A stretch of 64,000 nt of DNA from Turneriella sp. (lineage in GTDB: Bacteria > Spirochaetota > Leptospiria > Turneriellales > Turneriellaceae), in NCBI GenBank assembly GCA_019186965.1, contig JABARV010000023.1, positions 1 through 64,000 of the forward strand, read 5' to 3'. Positions 51,749 through 59,291 of this stretch are shown one piece after another. The notes below the pieces were generated by a model. The model saw nothing but the letters and a program-made list of their open reading frames with translations. It was not told the DNA's origin and did no database searches. A program made the translations under genes and the position numbers. Position 1 is the first letter of the stretch; each line of letters starts with the position of its first letter.

Positions 51749-53322
51749 AGAAAACTAAGAAACAAGTGGCAAAAAACAAAGATACGATACAAAAAATTGT
51801 CGTTCTTGATTTTGGCTCGCAGTACACGCAGTTAATTGCGCGTAGGTTGCGTGAACTTAGGTTTTACACCGAAATCCATCCGTACCATACGAGCATTGAA
51901 GATATTCGAAAGTTAAATCCCGTAGGGCTCATTTTTTCTGGAGGCCCTTCGTCTGTTTACGAAAAAGACGCGCCAACAGTAGATAAAGAAATTTTTAATT
52001 TGAAAATTCCCATCCTTGGAATTTGTTATGGGTTACAGCTTATTTGCCACCTAAAAGGCGGGCGTGTCGCGGCGTCAAACGAGCGTGAGTTTGGCCGTGC
52101 ACAATTGCGTGCGAAAGGGAAATCTGCGCTTTTACAGGGAATTAAAGCGGGGCAGGTGTGGATGTCCCACGCAGACCGTATTGAAAAGTTGCCAAAAAAT
52201 TTCTCTATAATTGGTGTAACGCAAAATTCACCCATGGCTGCATTTGCAGACGAAAAAAATAAAATTTATGGAGTCCAGTTCCATCCCGAAGTCCAGCATT
52301 CGACTCAAGGAAAGACAATCCTTAAAAACTTTGCTAGTGTAATTTGTGGCATGAAGCCTAATTGGACGATGAGCCGTTTTGTCGAAGAAAAAATTGCGCT
52401 TATACGCAAGCAGGTAGGTAGCAAGCGTTGCCTCTTGGGTCTTTCTGGTGGTGTCGATTCAACGGTAACTGCGAAACTTCTGCATACAGCTTTAGAAAAA
52501 CAACTCACTTGCGTTTACATCGATACAGGGCTTATGCGTAAAGGAGAAACGGAGGCGGTTAAAAAACGTTTTAAAGAAGAATTTAAAATCCCGCTTCATG
52601 TTGTGGATGCCTCGGAGCGTTTTTTGAACGCCCTTAAAGGCGTAGACGAACCTGAAAAAAAACGTAAAATAATCGGAGCGCTTTTTTTGGAAGAATTTGC
52701 CGCAAAAGCAAAAGAGCTTGGGCACCACGAATTTTTGGCGCAAGGAACACTCTACACCGATGTCATCGAGAGTGTGTCGGTAAAAGGACCTTCGCAGACG
52801 ATTAAATCACACCACAATCGGGTACAAGGAGTGCTCGATTTAATTAAAGCGGGCCGCGTTATAGAGCCTTTATCGGAACTTTTTAAAGATGAAGTGCGGC
52901 GCTTGGGGCTTGCGCTCCACATAGATAGGCGCATTCTTTACCGCCATCCGTTTCCTGGCCCCGGCCTTGCAATCCGCATTTTAACTTCTGTTACAAAAGA
53001 AAATTTGGCAACGTTGCGCGATGCAGACGCAATTATGCTCGACGAGCTAAAGGCGTCGGGATGGTACGAAAAAATTTGGCAGGCAGGAGCAATTTTTCTT
53101 CCTGTGCGTTCCGTGGGTGTAATGGGCGACATGCGTACATACGAAAATGTTATTGCGTTGCGCATGGTAACAAGCGAAGATGGAATGACCGCAGACTTTG
53201 CACACCTCCCTTACGAGGTGCTTGCAAAAATTGCTTCACGCATCATTAACGAAGTACGAGGAGTAAACCGCGTTGTTTATGATGTTTCCTCGAAACCGCC
53301 TGCAACTATCGAATGGGAATAA
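51745..53322 (+). CDS. guaA: GMP synthase (glutamine-hydrolysing)
   Basis: A 525-residue bifunctional enzyme that converts XMP to GMP. The N-terminal class I glutamine amidotransferase has the nucleophile in LGICYGLQLI and the HPE of the triad in QFHPEVQHS. The ATP pyrophosphatase domain has the P-loop LGLSGGVDSTV, and the C-terminal dimerisation domain ends PPATIEWE, the standard family end. I chose the ATG at 51745 (EKTKKQ); the open frame begins at 51724 inside the upstream gene. No ribosome binding site is visible; the position is occupied by the palindrome CCATAGCT. Confidence 0.96.
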   Translation: MEKTKKQVAKNKDTIQKIVVLDFGSQYTQLIARRLRELRFYTEIHPYHTSIEDIRKLNPVGLIFSGGPSSVYEKDAPTVDKEIFNLKIPILGICYGLQLICHLKGGRVAASNEREFGRAQLRAKGKSALLQGIKAGQVWMSHADRIEKLPKNFSIIGVTQNSPMAAFADEKNKIYGVQFHPEVQHSTQGKTILKNFASVICGMKPNWTMSRFVEEKIALIRKQVGSKRCLLGLSGGVDSTVTAKLLHTALEKQLTCVYIDTGLMRKGETEAVKKRFKEEFKIPLHVVDASERFLNALKGVDEPEKKRKIIGALFLEEFAAKAKELGHHEFLAQGTLYTDVIESVSVKGPSQTIKSHHNRVQGVLDLIKAGRVIEPLSELFKDEVRRLGLALHIDRRILYRHPFPGPGLAIRILTSVTKENLATLRDADAIMLDELKASGWYEKIWQAGAIFLPVRSVGVMGDMRTYENVIALRMVTSEDGMTADFAHLPYEVLAKIASRIINEVRGVNRVVYDVSSKPPATIEWE

Positions 53323-53335
53323 TTTGGGGCGTACG

Positions 53336-53935
53336 GTGAACTATTTGCGGCCATTAGTGTTTTCCTTAATTTTTATTTTTTCCTTTTCTAGTTTTGCAGA
53401 TAGTTGGCGCAATGAATGGAAGGCGCCTTCAGGTACAGATAAAAAAAATGCGGAAGCAGATAAATCTACCTCGCCAGCAGAGCGTCTTAGCAAAGAATTA
53501 GACGAAGTGTGGCGGATTGTTTTTCGTAACGCAAAAGGCGAAGATGTTGTGATTGATTGCGAGGTGGCGCGCACCGAAAAAGATAAGGAACGGGGGTTGA
53601 TGTTCCGCAAGACGTTGGGAAAAAATCGGGGAATGGTATTTGTTTACGAAAGTTCGCAAGAAATGAGTTTTTGGATGCAAAACACTGTACTTCCTTTAAG
53701 TATTGCGTTCATCCACGAAAATTTATTTGTTTCAAGCCTCCACGATATGAAACCCATGTCGCTCGATATCATTAGCTCGGAAGTTCCTGTGCTTTTTGCG
53801 ATTGAAGCCAACCAAGGTTGGTTTAAGACAAACGCGATTTTACCTGGAAACCGTTTAACAATTTACAAAAACCTTAATGATTACAAACCTAAGCGAAAAA
53901 ATAAATATAGGCAAAAATTACCCGAAGTAAAGTGA
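53336..53935 (+). CDS. DUF192-family exported protein
   Basis: A 199-residue protein with a signal peptide (NYLRPLVFSLIFIFSFSSFA) and a DUF192 domain in the C-terminal 120 residues: ARTEKDKERGLMFRKTLGKN, then GMVFVYESSQEMSFWMQNT and LPLSIAFI, and the closing VLFAIEANQGWF. The family's function is unknown. The start GTG at 53336 has a GGGG 6 nt before it. It begins 13 nt after guaA and abuts hflX with no gap, so guaA-DUF192-hflX is probably one operon. Confidence 0.85.
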   Translation: MNYLRPLVFSLIFIFSFSSFADSWRNEWKAPSGTDKKNAEADKSTSPAERLSKELDEVWRIVFRNAKGEDVVIDCEVARTEKDKERGLMFRKTLGKNRGMVFVYESSQEMSFWMQNTVLPLSIAFIHENLFVSSLHDMKPMSLDIISSEVPVLFAIEANQGWFKTNAILPGNRLTIYKNLNDYKPKRKNKYRQKLPEVK

Positions 53936-55078
53936 ATGGACGCATCGTCGCTTTACCAGCAAAAACTTGAATCAAAAGAAAAATACCGCGCTTTGTGCGT
54001 GGGTCAATACGGTTCTACATATTTTCCCGATAAACGTAGCCAAGAAGAGTCTCTGCGTGAACTGCTGATGCTTGCAGAAACTGCTGGAGTAAAAACTCTG
54101 CACGATTTATTTTTGCACCACAGCGAAATTAATCCAGCAAATTTTTTTACACAAGGACAAATTGAACGTGTAGAAAAAATTATACACGACTTTGGCTTGA
54201 ATTTACTTTTTGTCGATGCGCAATTAAAACCCAACCAGCTACGTAATTTAGAAGAAAGATTGCAGGTGCGTGTTTTGGGACGTATCGAAGTCATTCTCGA
54301 TATTTTTGCGATGCGTGCAAAAACGCGTGAAGCAATTTTGCAGGTAGAGCTTGCACAGCTCCTTTATATTATGCCGCGCCTTAAAGGTTTGGGGGGAGTT
54401 TTGTCGAGGCAGGGGGCAACTGGGGCGCCTGGAATTGGTACGCGTGGCCCTGGCGAAACGATGCTTGAGACCGATAGAAGGTACATCCGGCGGCGTATCC
54501 AAAAAATTCGAGAAGATTTAAAACACGTAGAAAGGCACCGTGCAACAAGTAGGCAAAGTAGAGGAAAAGAATCGCTTACGTTTGCTTTGGTCGGTTACAC
54601 AAACGCAGGTAAAAGCAGTACGTTAAATGCGTTATCTTCAAGTTCGCAGCGTGTTTTTGCAGAAAATAAACTTTTCGCGACCTTAGATACTTTCTCAAGA
54701 AAAATTTATTTAGGCGAAAAAGATTTTAAACCGTATTACGCAATCGTTACCGATACAGTTGGTTTTATACGTAATTTGCCAGCGTCGCTTTTTGCCGCCT
54801 TCCAGTCGACGCTTAGTGAAATTAAATACGCCGATTATATCATTGAAGTACACGACGCATCTTCTTTTGAGCTAGAAGCAGAAATGCTTGTCGTTGAAGA
54901 AGAACTTAAACGCCTTGAGGTTGTCCATAAACCGCGTATTCTTTATTTTAATAAAGAGGATTTAATTTTTCCCGAAGAAAAAAAGCGTTTAGAGAAATTA
55001 TTTCCGCAGGCAATTTGGGGAAACTCTCTTTCAAAAGAAGGGGTATCGAAGTTGCGTGAGAAATTAGCAAAAGTTTGA
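53936..55078 (+). CDS. hflX: GTPase HflX
   Basis: A 380-residue ribosome-associated GTPase. The N-terminal domain has the HflX signature LGRIEVILDIFAMRAKTREA, followed by the linker RGPGETMLETDRRYI, and the G domain with G1 GYTNAGKSS at about 219-227, G3 DTVGFI and G4 NKED. HflX splits stalled 70S ribosomes under stress. It starts directly after the DUF192 stop. The gene ends 30 nt before the ankyrin lipoprotein gene. Confidence 0.95.
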   Translation: MDASSLYQQKLESKEKYRALCVGQYGSTYFPDKRSQEESLRELLMLAETAGVKTLHDLFLHHSEINPANFFTQGQIERVEKIIHDFGLNLLFVDAQLKPNQLRNLEERLQVRVLGRIEVILDIFAMRAKTREAILQVELAQLLYIMPRLKGLGGVLSRQGATGAPGIGTRGPGETMLETDRRYIRRRIQKIREDLKHVERHRATSRQSRGKESLTFALVGYTNAGKSSTLNALSSSSQRVFAENKLFATLDTFSRKIYLGEKDFKPYYAIVTDTVGFIRNLPASLFAAFQSTLSEIKYADYIIEVHDASSFELEAEMLVVEEELKRLEVVHKPRILYFNKEDLIFPEEKKRLEKLFPQAIWGNSLSKEGVSKLREKLAKV

Positions 55079-55108
55079 CACAGTGTTTTTCTATACGTTC
55101 TTTGTATT

Positions 55109-56344
55109 ATGCAAAAAACAAGTGGGTCTATTTTATTTTTAACAACTATTATTTTTTTGCTTTCGTGTGCGAGTAAACAGGTGGCCGTTGAAACAGGCCC
55201 AGACGCCGATTTACGTAAAGCAGCATTGGTGGGAGATAAAAGTGGAATAGAAAAAGCATTATTTGCGGGAGCAGATCCGCTCAAAAAAGACAGCCAAGGG
55301 CGTACCGCACTCCACTTAGCGGTACTTTCAAAAAATTTTGAAGCAGTAAAAGCGCTCCTTGAGCCCAAGGCAGACTTTGTCGCAAAAAAATCTCAACGCG
55401 ACGGGGTTGCGATTCTTAACTTTTTAAACAACACAGGCTCTAAAAACAATGCGTGGATTGGCGCAAGTTTACCAGATGCCATCCAAGGTTTAATGGCGGA
55501 AAATTTTGATTTCAAACGCCCTAAACCCGAGGCAACGCAAAAAACTGCTTTGCGTAGCATTGGAAACGCCACCGAATATTCTGAGCAGCTTTTTAAAACC
55601 TTGGGTGCCAAAACAGTTGTTGCAGTAATAATCAGCGGGTCTTATACTCTTACTCCCGACGGAAAATCAACGGTAATTAAAACGCAGGTTTTTGCAACGG
55701 TCGAAAATAAATTACTTTTTGAAAATGAAATCCATGCTCCGCTCGACTCAAATATTTTTGAGGCTCTAAACCAAGTCGCTCGCGAAATTGTCGTGCGTCT
55801 TAAAGAATATGCGTCGGCTTCTTTTGCGATACGTGTAAAAAATTCGGAGCAGCCTCTTATTTCAGACGTAAACGCACGCGACCGCAATGGTATAACGCCT
55901 TTAGCTTTAGCGGGAGAAAACAATTTAAAAGAAATAGTCGATTTGCTTATTAAATCAGGCGCTGATTATCCAACCGATATAATCGAAGCGATAAATTTTT
56001 CCCAAGACTCCGTAGCGGTGTCGCTTGTGCAGAGTGCGCCCGACGTAAATTTTCGTATCGCGGGCGGTAAAACTCCTCTTATGCAAGCATCTTTTAAAGG
56101 GCGTGTACAGGTGGTTGCCGCTCTTCTTGCAAAAAAGGCAAACGCTAATTTACAAGACCTTTACGGTTTTACCGCGCTCATGTACGCGGCGCAAGAAGGC
56201 CATAGCGAGATTGTAAAAGAAATTCTTACTGCAAAAGCAAACGTGAATATAAAAACGTGGGACGGCTTTTCTGCGTTGGAAGCCGCACGGCGTAAAGGTA
56301 ACAGCAAAATTGTAGAAATGCTCGGCAAGGCGGGAGCAAAATGA
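55109..56344 (+). CDS. Ankyrin-repeat lipoprotein with an inserted LpoB/TolB-N-like domain
   Basis: A 411-residue lipoprotein (TTIIFLLSCASKQ). Residues 35-95 carry two ankyrin repeats (DSQGRTALHLAVLSKNFEAV). Residues 110-235 are a different domain, with LGAKTVVAVIISGSYTLT and a following FATVENKLLFENEI then helix, the pattern of LpoB/FlgO/TolB-N periplasmic domains; I infer this by pattern only. Ankyrin repeats resume at about 245-411 (DRNGITPLALAGENNLKEIV, GGKTPLMQASFKGRVQVV). An ankyrin domain split by a foreign domain is unusual. The last codons overlap the next gene by 4 nt. Confidence 0.75.
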   Translation: MQKTSGSILFLTTIIFLLSCASKQVAVETGPDADLRKAALVGDKSGIEKALFAGADPLKKDSQGRTALHLAVLSKNFEAVKALLEPKADFVAKKSQRDGVAILNFLNNTGSKNNAWIGASLPDAIQGLMAENFDFKRPKPEATQKTALRSIGNATEYSEQLFKTLGAKTVVAVIISGSYTLTPDGKSTVIKTQVFATVENKLLFENEIHAPLDSNIFEALNQVAREIVVRLKEYASASFAIRVKNSEQPLISDVNARDRNGITPLALAGENNLKEIVDLLIKSGADYPTDIIEAINFSQDSVAVSLVQSAPDVNFRIAGGKTPLMQASFKGRVQVVAALLAKKANANLQDLYGFTALMYAAQEGHSEIVKEILTAKANVNIKTWDGFSALEAARRKGNSKIVEMLGKAGAK

Positions 56345-56643
56345 AAACTGTCATTATGAGAAAATTAAGAGTTACTTTCCTTGCCTCTTTGTTTCTTGTA
56401 GCGGTAGGCTGCGCAACCCCCGCACACTACCAATACCAGCGTACCGTTCCGGGAAGCGACGGTACAGTGTATGTACAAGCGCTAAAAATTGAACCACGCA
56501 TTATTTACAATGCAAAAAAACCAGTTATTTTAAACTGTAAGCTGCGCGGTGAAAATTTAGCCTGCGATAGAGAACTCCAAATTAACATCGATTCAACCTA
56601 TTGGCAAAATGCGGATTACTTTGCAAAGGAGGCAACACCATGA
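56341..56643 (+). CDS. Small lipoprotein, first of three
   Basis: A 100-residue protein with a lipobox in VTFLASLFLVAVGC. The mature part ends in a two-cysteine motif, LNCKLRGENLACDRELQINI, that recurs in shortened form in the two following genes. No known family. Its ATG overlaps the stop of the ankyrin lipoprotein gene (ATGA), showing co-translation. A second ATG five codons later is also possible. A strong ribosome binding site (AAAGGAGG) for the next gene lies in its last codons. Confidence 0.65.
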   Translation: MKTVIMRKLRVTFLASLFLVAVGCATPAHYQYQRTVPGSDGTVYVQALKIEPRIIYNAKKPVILNCKLRGENLACDRELQINIDSTYWQNADYFAKEATP

Positions 56644-56849
56644 AAAAAATTATATTTATAGCTTTAGGAACCTTTTTTCTTTTGAGTGGATGCCGTAGCA
56701 TCGAGATAACAAATTTTGATGTACTCTCGAATAAAGACGGCAAAGTTGTTTATCGCGTCGACGCAGTTGAAGATACAGCGTTTTCAAAACGTCCCCTTGT
56801 AGGGATAATTTGTGTTCCTGACAGCAAAGGAGATCTTGTATGCCGTTAA
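56640..56849 (+). CDS. Small lipoprotein, second of three
   Basis: A 69-residue lipoprotein with signal KKIIFIALGTFFLLSGC. It keeps a C...C pair in IICVPDSKGDLVCR at the very C-terminus, aligned with the motif of its neighbours but lacking the following strand. Its ATG overlaps the previous stop (ATGA); a strong AAAGGAGG precedes it. It overlaps the third gene by 10 nt. Function unknown. Confidence 0.65.
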   Translation: MKKIIFIALGTFFLLSGCRSIEITNFDVLSNKDGKVVYRVDAVEDTAFSKRPLVGIICVPDSKGDLVCR

Positions 56850-57166
56850 AATTTTTCGTCGGTACAGCGCTCCTTCTTTTGGGTATTGGATGTAGCGCGG
56901 TAAAGTACAATATACACGTTGCTCCCGATGGTTCGAATGGTTTTTTACGCACGTACTATTCTTCGGAAAAAGAAAAAGTCAACAGCCGTAGCGATGGCAC
57001 AGGTATCGAGCACTGCAAAGTACAAGGTACAGAAACAATTTGCAAAGATTTAAATATTTCTTTGCCTGTTGAAAAAACTGCGGAGGGAAAAAAAGTAGGG
57101 TCCCCAGAAGCAAAATCTGTAAAAGCAGAAAGCACACCTGCGCCAGCAAAGCCTAAAAAGAAATAA
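56840..57166 (+). CDS. Small lipoprotein, third of three
   Basis: A 108-residue lipoprotein with signal PLKFFVGTALLLLGIGC. The middle contains the pair EHCKVQGTETICKDLNISL, similar in spacing and following strand to the motif in the first gene (CKLRGENLACDRELQINI). The C-terminal 35 residues are a Lys/Ala/Pro linker. AAAGGAGA precedes the ATG. The three genes look like tandem paralogues co-expressed with the ankyrin lipoprotein. They converge with the outer-membrane-like gene after 27 nt. Confidence 0.65.
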   Translation: MPLKFFVGTALLLLGIGCSAVKYNIHVAPDGSNGFLRTYYSSEKEKVNSRSDGTGIEHCKVQGTETICKDLNISLPVEKTAEGKKVGSPEAKSVKAESTPAPAKPKKK

Positions 57167-57193
57167 AATGTGCCGCGAAAGGGTGGTAAACTT

Positions 57194-58291
57194 CTACCAC
57201 GCACCGCGTACACCCACGAGGGCTGCAAGCGAACCTATCGAAGTAATGTTTCCTTGAACAAAAAGAGAAACAGCGTTTCCTTGTGCCATAGGAACAAGGT
57301 TTAGTTGCACTCCCATAAAGGCGCGAGCGCTTAAAAAATCGGGGGATGCACTGTGCGATGCGTCGAGTTTTGCAGTACCTATTGGGGTTGCGGGTAAAGA
57401 ACTTGTGCTACCATCGATTTGTGCGGTTAGGTGTATATCCGTCGTCGCTTTACCGACATTTACGTCGACTGCGCCACCTACGTAAAGTGAGAGAAAATAA
57501 AATGCCCGCATACTCGTCGAAATTTCAATGGGGAGAGTTCCCGAACCTGAGGTAATTTCCAGCGTACCCGTAGGTTTCCAGATAAGGAGTGGATCTGTGG
57601 GTGAGCTGCTACCAGCGGCGAGCATGGTGAGTTCTTTTGCACCATTTGTGGAGTTATATTTTGCGGCAAAATGTGAGTAGTCGAGTCCTGTTGTAAAAAG
57701 AATTTCACCGTACTGGAAGTGTGAACGGCCTTGAGCACGGCGCAGTTGGTACTGTATATGTGCGCCAAAAACCTGTCCCGATAAATTAAGCCCACGTACA
57801 GCGCTTGAGTTTGAAAATCCCATTACATTTACAAAAACGGTTGTGCGCGATAACTCAAAAGGGCCAAGGTAGCGTGGGGTACGCAAGTTTCCTAAGTTCA
57901 TTCCAACAAGCGCAGAAAGTTGGGCACCAACGCCGAAACGTGGCATTGTATCCCCGTCTAAATTTCCCATTTTGTCGAAAACTTCCCCAAAGGTTTGGTT
58001 CACCGCGCTTACGGCAAGCGCACCCCCGCCCCCTATAATAAACAAGTGGTCTCCCATAGCGTACGCAGTGCCGGCGCCCATTGTCGCGTTTGACTGTGCG
58101 GCAGAATTTCCTTTAACGATGTCGCTTAAAGCATCGAGCTGGTACTGCTCGGCAATTTTTTTCGTAAGGTTGGGAAGGTAAGGAGTGTACGTTCCAGGAG
58201 AAACTGTAATGTTATATTCAGGATGGTTATTTGCTAAAAGTGGGGTTGAAAATAGTAAAATAAGGATGCAATATTTCGCTCGGCTATACAT
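57194..58291 (-). CDS. Probable surface/outer-membrane beta-rich protein
   Basis: A 365-residue exported protein with signal peptide SRAKYCILILLFSTPLLA. After a helical region (residues 35-70), the rest is Gly/Ser/Thr-rich with alternating hydrophobic strands (MFLFIIGGGGALAVSA-like stretches, RFGVGAQLSALVGMNLGN, TGLDYSHFAAKY, AFYFLSLYVGGAVDVNVG) and ends in a short strand with terminal Trp, as outer-membrane beta-barrels often do. It resembles leptospiral surface proteins of the Lsa36 kind, a recollection I cannot test here. An upstream ATG (58309 or 58327) is possible; 58291 places the signal peptide best. Confidence 0.6.
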   Translation of the reverse strand: MYSRAKYCILILLFSTPLLANNHPEYNITVSPGTYTPYLPNLTKKIAEQYQLDALSDIVKGNSAAQSNATMGAGTAYAMGDHLFIIGGGGALAVSAVNQTFGEVFDKMGNLDGDTMPRFGVGAQLSALVGMNLGNLRTPRYLGPFELSRTTVFVNVMGFSNSSAVRGLNLSGQVFGAHIQYQLRRAQGRSHFQYGEILFTTGLDYSHFAAKYNSTNGAKELTMLAAGSSSPTDPLLIWKPTGTLEITSGSGTLPIEISTSMRAFYFLSLYVGGAVDVNVGKATTDIHLTAQIDGSTSSLPATPIGTAKLDASHSASPDFLSARAFMGVQLNLVPMAQGNAVSLFVQGNITSIGSLAALVGVRGAW

Positions 58292-58401
58292 ATGCGCAAA
58301 AACTGGCATGCTGTGATACTCGGTCAAGCACTAAGAGAGGTACCAATTAAAACACAATTTTTTGCTTGCCGCCGGTTATGCGCGTAGATGTGTAAACTCT
58401 T

Positions 58402-59205
58402 ATGCTTGCGATGACAAGGGAATTGATTGAGCGAAAAAAACAAAAAGGGTATCTTTTTATTCCGTATGTTGCGTACGGCGATCCCAACCCTAAAATTACT
58501 TTTGAAATTATTTGCAAACTTATCGAGGGGGGAGCGGCGTCTGTCGAAATTGGTCTACCTTTTACAGACCCTGTTGCCGATGGCCCCGCTCTCGAGCGTG
58601 CGTTTCGCCGTTCTTTGCAGAACGAATTTAAAATGGCGGATGTCCTATCGATGCTCTCGAAACTTAATCGAAAATACCCAACTTTCCCTTTTACTATTAT
58701 GGGGTATGCAAACCTTTTTTACCAAGCAGGGTTTAAATCTGTTTTAGAGAAGTTTTTTAGCGTAGGAGTTAGGGCGATCATTATTCCTGATATCCCCTTT
58801 GACGAAAAAGAATTTATTATCGAAAAAGAAAATTTGGCAGAGGTACTTACGGGTATCGCGTGGATTGATTTTATTACGCCTACAACAAGCGTAAAACGCG
58901 CACAAGAGATTGCACGCGATGCAGAAGGTTTTCTTTATATAGTTTCTTATAAAGGCGTAACAGGGCAAAAGAATTTTTCTTTGAAGTCTTTAAAGCCGCT
59001 TATAAAATCGCTGCGTAAATTGACGCGTACACCGCTTGTTGTTGGTTTTGGGGTTAGGGAAAAAGCCCACGCCGAAGAAGCAATCCAAGTTGCGGATGGA
59101 TTCATCATGGGGACAATCCTACACGAGATGATTGAGCACAATCTGGAACGCGCTCCTGCAATACCGCATGAAATTGGTTGGGCATTGCCGAGTATGTTGC
59201 CGTAG
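58402..59205 (+). CDS. trpA: Tryptophan synthase alpha chain
   Basis: A 267-residue TIM-barrel enzyme that cleaves indole-3-glycerol phosphate to indole and glyceraldehyde-3-phosphate. The catalytic Glu and Asp are in SVEIGLPFTDPVADGPALERA, and the phosphate-binding loop is PLVVGFGVREKAHA. The loop SYKGVTGQK matches the usual YxxSxxGVTG segment. No trpB, trpC or other trp gene is near, so it is an orphan here. The start may be ATG 58402 or 58411; neither has a clear ribosome binding site. Confidence 0.93.
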   Translation: MLAMTRELIERKKQKGYLFIPYVAYGDPNPKITFEIICKLIEGGAASVEIGLPFTDPVADGPALERAFRRSLQNEFKMADVLSMLSKLNRKYPTFPFTIMGYANLFYQAGFKSVLEKFFSVGVRAIIIPDIPFDEKEFIIEKENLAEVLTGIAWIDFITPTTSVKRAQEIARDAEGFLYIVSYKGVTGQKNFSLKSLKPLIKSLRKLTRTPLVVGFGVREKAHAEEAIQVADGFIMGTILHEMIEHNLERAPAIPHEIGWALPSMLP

Positions 59206-59281
59206 AAATCGTCTAGATTTTGGGGACTGCTTGTGCACTTTTGAGTCAGTTTGACGCGGTGTTTCTGTCTCCAAAACCTCC

Positions 59282-59291
59282 AGCTATGGAA
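59282..59291 (+). repeat. AGCTATGGAA element at the ecm start
   Basis: AGCTATGGAA overlaps the ATG of the mutase gene, preceded by CC instead of CCAT, so only the right half of the palindrome is kept. No ribosome binding site is visible. It is the weakest copy of the element and could be chance. Confidence 0.4.
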
